DNA of 64,000 nucleotides from an uncultured Bacteroidales bacterium (GTDB taxonomy: Bacteria > Bacteroidota > Bacteroidia > Bacteroidales > F082), in the NCBI GenBank assembly GCA_946185535.1, contig CAMHJX010000013.1, forward strand, positions 1 to 64,000, read 5' to 3'. This document shows, piece after piece, positions 45,801 through 51,711 of this stretch. The translations under genes were made by a program, and so were the position numbers. Position 1 is the stretch's first letter, and each line of letters begins with the position of its first letter. The notes below the pieces were generated by a model. The model was not told the origin of the DNA and made no database searches. It saw nothing but the letters and a program-made list of their open reading frames with translations.

Positions 45801-47974
45801 TCACCATCACCGTGCCCGCTGGCACCTACGACTACGCCATCATCAACCCCGACAAGGTCAGCACCATCTGGTTTGCTGGCGCCGGCAACGTTGAGAGCAA
45901 GGGCGACGATATGGTCTACGAAGGTGGCAAACGTTACACCTACACTGTTTCCGCCAGCGGCACTGGCGACGCTGTCAACCTGACCGTCACCGACCGCAAC
46001 GGCAGAACGTATCAGCCCACCTTCCAACACGTGGCCACGGGTCAAGTGGTGCGTCATTCTGACAACATCGCTTCCAGCCGCGAGGGTCAGTGGTACTACT
46101 ACGACAATGGCAACAACATGGATGCCATCGGTCTGAGCAGCGGCACTGCCAACTTCTCATGGGGTATCATGTTCCCTGCCGGCAGCTACACTAGCGGCAG
46201 CCTGACCAAGGTTGGCTACTACGACTATGTGGCCCACACGGGTAACATCCACATCTACCAAGGCGGCACGGGCAACAGCACTCCTGGCGCTGAGGTCTAC
46301 GCGCAGCCTTACGCAGTGAACGGCACCGAGACCTACATCGAGATCGCCTTGACCGCTCCTGTGGCCGTCGACGCCACGCAAGCTCTGTGGGTGGTGATGG
46401 AAAGCACGACTCCTGGCTACACCGCAGCCATCGACGACAGCGGCATGACCAACCCGAATGGTGGCCTCGTCTCGACCGACGGTGTCAGCTTCTCGCCCAT
46501 CGACGTCGTCTCTGGCGGTGGCATCACGGGCAACTGGAACCTCCGTGCCTACATCGAGGACGGCGCTCCTGTGCCTCCTGTTCCGGCTGGCAACGTCCTC
46601 GGCGCCATGATCTTCGCCGATGGCGAATGGGAAGCCTTCGTCGAGTACCCGACCAACAGCTACGTCTACGAAGGCGATGCCGAAAATGTTTGCGTCCGCA
46701 TGGTCTATGACGGCACGGCCGAACTGCCCGACAACAACTTCTACTATGCCATGAGCTGCGAAGAGTGCGAAGCCGCCCTGATGTGCGAAAGCGAAATCAT
46801 GATCCACGGCGAAGCCATGACCGACACCGACCAAGCCAGAGTGTGGTGGGGCGAGCGTGCCGAAGGCTGGCTGACCTACCTGCCTGAAGAGTTTACTCCC
46901 GAAGGTGCAGTCGCCTTAGGCGATCCTAACGGTGGTGGACTGCCGTTCTACGGCGGTTGCATGTATCCCACTTCGGTGCTGACAGAATACATCGGCAGCA
47001 ACCTTGACCAGATTGCTTATCTCGACATGGCTGATCCTGAGACCACAGGAAATCTGCAAGTGCACATTTACCTCGGAGGTGACCAGGATCCTGAAACATG
47101 GATGACCAGCCAATCCTTCACAGTCACTGGTAACGAGTATGGCATGCAAACTGTCAACCTTGATCACCCGATCCATATTGATGGCGACAAGAACTTGTGG
47201 GTCATGTTCTACACCGATCCTGCACAGCAAGGTGCTCCTTTGCCATTCGTCAACGACCTTGGCGATGCCAACACTCGTTGGGTCGGCATTATGGGTTCGT
47301 GGATGGACTTCGCAAGCATGGGTGCCAACTATAGCTTCGTCCAGATGATCCACTTCGGTGGCAACAAGTCGGCTGGCCTGACATTGAACGATGGCATTGC
47401 CGTTAACCCCGGCACCGGTGTCAACATTAGCGACATCAACGTCAACGTCATCAATGTCAATGCTGGCTCGCTCCATACGAACGTCATGTATGACTTCGCG
47501 CCTGTCCAGTACAACGTGTACCGTTCTGCCGACAACACCAGCTACGAGCTCATCGCTTCGGTGCCTTACGTTGAAGGCCAGACCTACTACGAGTACGTCG
47601 ACACGCCCGAAACGAGCGACGACTACTACTACCAGGTCCGCACGGTCTACGAAGACGGTTGCGAATCCACGCCGGCCCTCAACGCCGACGACGAGACGCA
47701 GAACTACGTCCTCGTGGCTGTCAACGTCGGTATCGGTGAGAATAGCGACAATGTCGCCCTCTTCCCAAACCCGACCAACGGCAACGTGACCATCCAAGCC
47801 GCTGGCATGAGCCACATCACCGTGACGAGTGTCCTCGGCCAAGTGGTTTACGACACCGATGTCAATGCTGACGAAATGGTCATCAACATGGGCCAATTCA
47901 ACGCTGGCATGTACATGGTTCGCATCAACACCGAAAATGGTGTGGTTGTGAAGCGCGTCACTGTCATGCAATAA
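39890..47974 (+). CDS. Giant HagA/gingipain-like adhesin with T9SS sorting domain
   Basis: The 2,694-residue secreted protein has a signal peptide (ending near ARA-D) and a modular chain: an N-terminal sheet domain, a fibronectin-like module (about 560-650), a carboxypeptidase-regulatory-like module (about 657-735), a choice-of-anchor J/cleaved-adhesin domain (783-920), three copies of a DAIGL..WG..FP module (about 930-1075, 2067-2225, 2343-2500), a propeller-like stretch (1267-1463), two DUF2436-type domains (about 1632-1775 and 1902-2043, with the GYQMLLDAD and PAGTYDYAIINP motifs known from HagA and gingipains), Pro-rich linkers such as PTPPTPPTPPTP, and a T9SS type A sorting domain (2617-2694). 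No protease or other enzyme domain is seen. It is more GC-rich than its flanks. Confidence 0.9.
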   Translation: MQKKAFSFVLTLLLAFMGMARADVVTIGEGTSTGYVTPFNSLWGYSCVEQIYTANEIGTAGTINSISFNLSSGSQTNQVEVFMKNVTRSTFSSTSDYEALTASDMVYSGTVTFNAGWTTITLDTPFAYDGSSNLLIAMHEFTSGYSTINFYYTSAANTVVTFHSDSVNPDPYNLGSFSGSSYTSSNRANIQIDITPGGAGNGDKLHVQFMDGENVVIDSLNMGIRPINAWMEPFEFTMYSEGPTYTVTNLDFTPSDGMFSVSGQELPFQVTRSHGVDLTISSNATQAGVVERQFVAITEGNRAAHIWPIVVEVYNPAVPDVWEMACTQATTFPFVEVPATAHNTTLHNDYTLPFPEIEEGYDAVYKLVFTQDRMLNASVSNGQNGKVALYKEGFEGQGGPMATNNYTGPQTATAEGISYGPVITNAAVEAGTYYLVASSTTPDFQVTIDAQAMPCPTVEGFAFNPTPADNADGLEPASVTLQWTLPAYTTEWRLVFGTTYYPEAGHPQTIITDWSSELANSYTVTNLWNNTNYFWRIEMRNDGCPQGVSSPIWGFTTNLNRPHDLTTVDQNIFEDEQVVLNWTAVVDRTFRTYNVYRDGQLIGTTQVNNIGNATYTDGPLAYNMNGYTYHVTAVYDEGESAPSNTVTVNVSGYTNTTGVNGYVWEQDGETGIQGALVTLTTTDEFGDPHTYTVTSGANGYYSKQIYAGTVTNAVATLDGYQETVTVHELPFTVAHNAQEDNVNFLMDENFNPVCSVIAEYYPDSLDPNSPYVKVSWGCGLPGEEIIEPFETGDFSQFDWQIDANYPWSITTTNPYEGQYCMKSGGAGVANVTSNMTVTVDIPSDGEMSFFGKISCEQNWDYGYFFIDGQQMGSYTGAGNWAERKFPITEGTHTFQWRYTKDGSVNSNDDCFYVDYISFYHQPAPVEPGWVFYDDGVNVDAIGLTAGGSFYWGVMFPAGQYAGNSLTKVSMYDYAAHTGNIMVYQGGATAPGTLLYQQPYTCTGSEDFVEWTMNTPVAIDPTQNLWIVMNNNDGQYVASCCANTGDPNGRWISIDGTAWQDLVDAGLDYTFMLRAYVANGAKGEYIASVNNWDAASQMVKKAAPVKGESRTSLFAVSGNTTKYNVGVPTRNGNTRSLDHYRIYRTHCYNDGPYTEENTVLLATNWPSDTIYIDVEWADLPAGIYKWGVGCVYAGNRGELVESPISWGAPQAINHVNGDRTGLAKHSIELMPGANANHNAKAIGQALRGATAYGMNIFDGLALPVGYLSFDMDNINGASVINSLAAVGGSAYDAATGHLFVSDIENSLLYELDPATGNILNQVETTYGLLTIAMDPTTGILYGEDDYGYLMTVDPATGETTDIDVMGAAMTSISFDGNGQLYGLAVGAPTAFYSIDKTTAVETLVGNLNHDSNYAQSFAIDPVNGKMYWAQCLNPDDTHFYEVDMTTLVLTELAANIGEVTGLVIPAYTEPGPGPEPTPGSNINELALPRESETIWSNCLEKGMYLGEDMVDINVLLNSADSPEGVSVSFTNLDENEQAEHPMDAIVLDETGFYSWDLFRKGDYIVNINFEGYYPIVDTVSIWEETHMRYVMTEIIYGVENLYVSRTGWAMWDPQGAAPTPPTPPTPPTPGEDAVIVLNVPADIWGDGSGYQMLLDADATMFTQLDAVSFFNEIGSFSDFEYTIPADADYGLNPAHVVVGTSVSITVPAGTYDYAIINPDKVSTIYFASNNGNAPSKGDDMVFEAGKAYTYTVYESGTGDAVDLTVTDREGRSIKPAAQHNVANAAARVRENVANNDRHLEYYKVMCESLDHEPIFNADVPASQPFCQVNTAELVEGEHYLCKVAAVYSTGMSDWTECIWQYESCENYAGTLNGVTVDGNVISWDYPNGSGPQPPVPPVPGDNAEIVLNVPTDIWGDGSGYQMLLDADASMYTQLEAAQYFNDLGSFEGFEYTIPENADYGINPANVVVGASVTITVPAGTYDYAIINPDKVSTIWFAGAGNVESKGDDMVYEGGKRYTYTVSASGTGDAVNLTVTDRNGRTYQPTFQHVATGQVVRHSDNIASSREGQWYYYDNGNNMDAIGLSSGTANFSWGIMFPAGSYTSGSLTKVGYYDYVAHTGNIHIYQGGTGNSTPGAEVYAQPYAVNGTETYIEIALTAPVAVDATQALWVVMESTTPGYTAAIDDSGMTNPNGGLVSTDGVSFSPIDVVSGGGITGNWNLRAYIEDGAPVPPVPAGNVLGAMIFADGEWEAFVEYPTNSYVYEGDAENVCVRMVYDGTAELPDNNFYYAMSCEECEAALMCESEIMIHGEAMTDTDQARVWWGERAEGWLTYLPEEFTPEGAVALGDPNGGGLPFYGGCMYPTSVLTEYIGSNLDQIAYLDMADPETTGNLQVHIYLGGDQDPETWMTSQSFTVTGNEYGMQTVNLDHPIHIDGDKNLWVMFYTDPAQQGAPLPFVNDLGDANTRWVGIMGSWMDFASMGANYSFVQMIHFGGNKSAGLTLNDGIAVNPGTGVNISDINVNVINVNAGSLHTNVMYDFAPVQYNVYRSADNTSYELIASVPYVEGQTYYEYVDTPETSDDYYYQVRTVYEDGCESTPALNADDETQNYVLVAVNVGIGENSDNVALFPNPTNGNVTIQAAGMSHITVTSVLGQVVYDTDVNADEMVINMGQFNAGMYMVRINTENGVVVKRVTVMQ
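44811..44861. repeat. Near-identical DNA in the two DUF2436 copies
   Basis: Fifty bases starting GACATCTGGGGCGACGGCTC are repeated with no visible change at 45619-45668. Neighbouring parts of the same domain differ clearly, so this points to recent duplication or gene conversion. Confidence 0.75.
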
Positions 47975-48021
47975 TTAGGCTTGTAGGGCTGTCGTACCAC
48001 GGCAGCCATCAAACCGAAAAG

Positions 48022-48054
48022 AAGAGGCAATCCGCACGGGTTGCCTCTTTTTTT
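48022..48054 (+). terminator. Intrinsic terminator after the giant adhesin gene
   Basis: AAGAGGCAA (48022-48030) pairs perfectly with TTGCCTCTT (48041-48049), followed by TTTTT. Confidence 0.9.
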
Positions 48055-48074
48055 GATTATTTTCCCACGATTTC

Positions 48075-48100
48075 GTTATTTTTCCGCCATTCCACGCACC
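48075..48100 (+). promoter_or_regulatory. Putative ECF-type promoter, copy D
   Basis: The 26 bases begin GTTATTTTTCCGCC and end CCACGCACC. The TTTG part of the other copies is replaced by CACG, so only GTTATTTT and GCACC are kept. The ATG is 51 bases downstream. Confidence 0.55.
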
Positions 48101-48151
48101 TAAATAAAACATAAAACAAAACGTTTTACCAATAATTAAACCAAAAGCACT

Positions 48152-49012
48152 ATGAAGAAAAATGTATTCTCATTGATGTTGTTGTGCTGCTTCGCCTTCG
48201 TGGGCGTGGCTAAGGCACAGGAAGGAATCAAAGTGACGGTCAACACTGACGTCAACGCAACGATTTCAGACCTGAGAGCTCCTATCGTACTGACCTATGC
48301 TCCCGAACCCATTACACCTGCCGGCTTCCTCTCCATCGGCATGGCCTTCCACTGGGGCTACATGTTCCCCGCTGAAATGATTGCCGAATACGACGGCAAG
48401 TATTTAACCCAGGTCGCCTACGTGGACTACACCAACTCCGCAGGCGAATACGAAGTGCACATCTGGCAAGGTGGCGACACGGCTCCCGCGACTGAAATCA
48501 CTCGCCAAGCCTTCACAATCACAGGCACACTCAATAACATTGTCCCGCTTTATCTCGACCAACCTGTACTCATCGATGGATCACAGAACCTATGGGTGAC
48601 CTTCTATCAAGACGGCTCGGTGCAACAAGCCGCTTGCGTCATCACCGACATGGGCGACCCAAACAGTCGCTGGATTGGTGTTGATGGCTACGGCTGGATG
48701 GATATGGCTACGGTGCAAGGCGGTGCTGGCTACAGCTTTGCATTATGGGCCATCGCCGACGACTACGATATCATTGGCGAGTTCGACAGCAACGTGGCCG
48801 TGTATCCCAACCCCACCACGGGCAAAGTAAACGTGGCCGCCCCCGGCATGAACCACATCACTGTGTTCAATGCCATGGGCCAAATGGTGATGGACATGCC
48901 CGTCAGCACCAACAGCCAGGTCTTGGACATGAGCCAATACCAAGCGGGTGTCTACATGGTGCGCGTGGCCTCTGAGAAGGGCATCAGCACCAAACGCGTG
49001 ACCGTGATGTAA
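48152..49012 (+). CDS. Single-module paralogue of the giant adhesin, T9SS cargo
   Basis: The 286-residue protein has a signal peptide (ending near AKAQ), one module of the kind found three times in the giant adhesin (LSIGMAFHWGYMFPAEM, LTQVAYVDYTNSAGEY, IDGSQNLWVTFY, PNSRWIGVDGYGWMD), and a T9SS type A sorting domain (AVYPNPTTGKVNV to KRVTVM) nearly the same as that of the giant protein. It may have come from the giant gene by duplication of its last module and end. A shared terminator follows. Confidence 0.87.
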   Translation: MKKNVFSLMLLCCFAFVGVAKAQEGIKVTVNTDVNATISDLRAPIVLTYAPEPITPAGFLSIGMAFHWGYMFPAEMIAEYDGKYLTQVAYVDYTNSAGEYEVHIWQGGDTAPATEITRQAFTITGTLNNIVPLYLDQPVLIDGSQNLWVTFYQDGSVQQAACVITDMGDPNSRWIGVDGYGWMDMATVQGGAGYSFALWAIADDYDIIGEFDSNVAVYPNPTTGKVNVAAPGMNHITVFNAMGQMVMDMPVSTNSQVLDMSQYQAGVYMVRVASEKGISTKRVTVM

Positions 49013-49030
49013 TTTTTATGGCTAATGACA

Positions 49031-49066
49031 AAGAAAGGCGACCGCGAGGCCGCCTTTCTTGTTTTT
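49031..49066. terminator. Bidirectional terminator between convergent genes
   Basis: AAGAAAGGCG (49031-49040) pairs perfectly with CGCCTTTCTT (49051-49060), followed by GTTTTT on the plus strand. It ends the adhesin paralogue gene; the receptor gene converges on it. Confidence 0.8.
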
Positions 49067-51536
49067 AATACCCTTCTTCGGATTGTTCTTCGCCACCACC
49101 GTCATCACCGCCTTCGTCGCCACCCGGACGGTTGCGCTTGATGTTCTGCTGGTTGATGCGGTAGTTGAAGTTGAGCGAGAACGAACGGCGGTTCCAAGTG
49201 CTGGTGTTGTATTGCCAGAAACCGTCGCCCCACGACTCACCGCCCCAGCTGCGCGAGTTGAACAAGTCGCGTACGTTGAAGGTGATGGTGCCGTTGCCAT
49301 TGAGGATTTCCTTGCTCACGGCGAGGTCGACCCACCAATTGCCCTTGCGCATACCTAAAGGCTCCTTGTGCGGACCCATGATGTGGGCTGTCAGCTGCAA
49401 GTCGAACCAGTTGCTGATCTTGAACTTCGACACGGCACGGCCAAAGAGCATCCAAGTGGCATCGTCATAGACCTTGTCGTTAATGGTGCCTTTGAACTTG
49501 GAACGGAAGAAGTTGACGTTGCCGTTGAGGTTCCACCACTTGGTCATCTGGCCTTGGGCCACAGCCTCCACGCCGAAGTCGTCGGCCTTACCGAAGTTGA
49601 TGGGCATGCTGTAGAATACGCCATCGTCTTCGTAGGTGTAGTTGCGTATCATATTGGTGCCGTGGCGATAATAGGTCGTGAAGTTGAAGCTGGCTTTATC
49701 CCAGAAATGGATGTAACCCAACTCATAGCTATCCATGTAGGTCGGCGTCAAGGCGGGATTACCCAAACGGATGTTGCGGTTGTCGTTGAACGAACGGAAG
49801 GGGCTCATCTGCCAAAAGCCCGGACGACGGATACGGCGGGTGTAGCTCACCTGGAACTGGTTGAACTCGTTCACCGAATAGTTGATGTGTGCACTCGGGA
49901 AGAAGTCGAAATAAGGCTTACCGCCATTGATGGAGTCAGTGCCGTCATGGGCATAGCCTTTCAGGTTGGTCAAGATGTCGGTCATCTCGGCACGCAGACC
50001 CACTTGTCCCGACCAGCGGCCCCATTCATTGCCGAGACTGGTGTACAAGGCGGCCACCTGTTCGCTGTATTCGTAGTCGTAACAATAGTTTTCCAATGGC
50101 TCCCAAATGCCGCCATTCTTCTGCCATACGCTGTCGTTGCTCAAAATATTGCGGTTGGTGTATTTGCCGCCAATCTCCCACTGCGCCTTGGTGCTGAAAG
50201 GATGCACATAGTCAATGCTGGCCTGGAGGTTGCGCATACGCTGGTCGTTGCCCGTCTTCTGATAGATGGTCCACAAAGCCTGTTGCGCGACAGCATTAGG
50301 ATAAAGCGACTCATTGATGTCGGAACCCGCGTTTTCGGTATTGGTGAAGAAACGCACATTGGCTTTCAGACTGCGGCCCTTGCGTTCAAAGGTCTTGTCG
50401 TAGTCCAAAGTAACCTCATACATGGGGTCATATTCCCAATAGTCCTCGGCGCGCACATCATACGAAGCAGAGTCCCAAAGCGGATACTCATCGGAATAAC
50501 GCACCACAGGATGCGTCTCGAGCTTGCCGTAACGGTAGACGAATGCGGCACTCACAATGTCGCGGTCCGTGATATAGTAATCGGCGCCCACGCGAACATT
50601 GTGGCCCATACGGTTCATCCTACGTTCAGTGGTCTGGTCGGTGAGTTGGGTGAAAAGGGTGTCGCCATCGATGATATCGCTGAAACGTTTGGTCCTATTG
50701 ACGCCGCCTCCAATATTGCGACGGTTATTGAAGCCATAGCTGCCGAAGAAGTTCCAACGTTTCAAACGGTAATTACCCGAAAGACTGGCACCATACATCC
50801 AAGGATAGCCCGTGCGAATATTGACCGCGCCATTGAAACCCTGGCGTTTGTCCTTCTTTAAGATGATGTTGATAATGCCAGCAGAACCTTCCGCATCGTA
50901 ACGCACCGAAGGGTTGGTGATGACCTCAATGCGTTCGATCATGTCGCCCTGCAAGTTGCGCAAAGCATCTTGGGTGCTCATGCCCGAAAGGCCTGACTCC
51001 TTGCCGTCGATGAGGATACGCACGCCATCGTCGCCACGCAGGCTGACATTGCCTTCCACGTCAACCGACACGGCGGGGATGTTCTCCAGCACCTCGATGG
51101 CGTTGCCAGCAGTGTTGGCCACGTCCTTGCCCACGTTGAACACGTGCTTGTCCAAGGTCATCTCGTAGGTACTCTTCTCAGCCACCACGTTGACTTCATT
51201 CAGCATGCGACTGTCGGGCGAGAGGCTGATCTTGCCCACGTCGACCGTGCTTTTTGTACCATCAACGTTGACGGTTTTGTAGGAGGTGATAAAGCCCATA
51301 TACTGCACCTCGAGCTCATAGCGCCCTTTCTCGAGTTCCATAATAAAATTTCCCGAGGGGTCAGTGACGCAGCCCGAAACAAATGTTTTATCAGGCAAAG
51401 TACAGGCGCGCACCGTGGCATATTCCATAGGCTGACCCGTAGAATTATCAAAAACGCGACCTTTAACAGTAATGGCGACAAAAGAGAATTGGGCGCAACA
51501 TAGAAGCGCCAAAAAGAATAAGATAGTTTTTTTCAT
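49065..51536 (-). CDS. Outer-membrane receptor, TonB-dependent type, with carboxypeptidase-like N-domain
   Basis: The 823-residue protein has a signal peptide (MKKTILFFLALLCCAQFSF), a carboxypeptidase-regulatory-like domain (KGRVFDNSTGQPMEYATVRA, 25-105), a plug domain (VDVEGNVSLRGDDGVRILIDGKESGL, about 150-235), and a large barrel of the OMP_b-brl_3 family (FNGAVNIRTGYPW, FQVSYTRRIRRPGFWQMSPF, YELGYIHFWDKASFNFTTYYRHG, SLNFNYRIN). It ends with an acidic tail (GGDDGGGEEQSEEGY). I chose the ATG at 51536 because it starts the signal peptide and follows a -7 box (TATTTTTG, 51572-51565). The ligand is unknown. Confidence 0.88.
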   Translation of the reverse strand: MKKTILFFLALLCCAQFSFVAITVKGRVFDNSTGQPMEYATVRACTLPDKTFVSGCVTDPSGNFIMELEKGRYELEVQYMGFITSYKTVNVDGTKSTVDVGKISLSPDSRMLNEVNVVAEKSTYEMTLDKHVFNVGKDVANTAGNAIEVLENIPAVSVDVEGNVSLRGDDGVRILIDGKESGLSGMSTQDALRNLQGDMIERIEVITNPSVRYDAEGSAGIINIILKKDKRQGFNGAVNIRTGYPWMYGASLSGNYRLKRWNFFGSYGFNNRRNIGGGVNRTKRFSDIIDGDTLFTQLTDQTTERRMNRMGHNVRVGADYYITDRDIVSAAFVYRYGKLETHPVVRYSDEYPLWDSASYDVRAEDYWEYDPMYEVTLDYDKTFERKGRSLKANVRFFTNTENAGSDINESLYPNAVAQQALWTIYQKTGNDQRMRNLQASIDYVHPFSTKAQWEIGGKYTNRNILSNDSVWQKNGGIWEPLENYCYDYEYSEQVAALYTSLGNEWGRWSGQVGLRAEMTDILTNLKGYAHDGTDSINGGKPYFDFFPSAHINYSVNEFNQFQVSYTRRIRRPGFWQMSPFRSFNDNRNIRLGNPALTPTYMDSYELGYIHFWDKASFNFTTYYRHGTNMIRNYTYEDDGVFYSMPINFGKADDFGVEAVAQGQMTKWWNLNGNVNFFRSKFKGTINDKVYDDATWMLFGRAVSKFKISNWFDLQLTAHIMGPHKEPLGMRKGNWWVDLAVSKEILNGNGTITFNVRDLFNSRSWGGESWGDGFWQYNTSTWNRRSFSLNFNYRINQQNIKRNRPGGDEGGDDGGGEEQSEEGY

Positions 51537-51564
51537 AGTAATAATTCTGCTCGTTTTAAGGTTG

Positions 51565-51572
51565 CAAAAATA
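51565..51572 (-). promoter_or_regulatory. -7 box of the receptor gene
   Basis: TATTTTTG on the minus strand lies 28 bases from the ATG at 51536. Confidence 0.55.
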
Positions 51573-51711
51573 GGTCTTTTTGGGCAATACAGCGCTAAAA
51601 ATGTTGCAGAAAATGAGCATCTTCAATTTTGCTGACCGATACGACACAGCCATAGATGCCCGCAGACGCACATGCCAGCGTTGGCATGACATGGCTGCTG
51701 CAATGACAGCC

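Noticed and set aside
44225-46057. 610-codon open frame on the minus strand within the giant adhesin gene
   Set aside because: It is the mirror of the GC-biased codons of the adhesin; its translation is rich in Val, His, Ala and Asp, lacks any family motif and has no ribosome-binding site.
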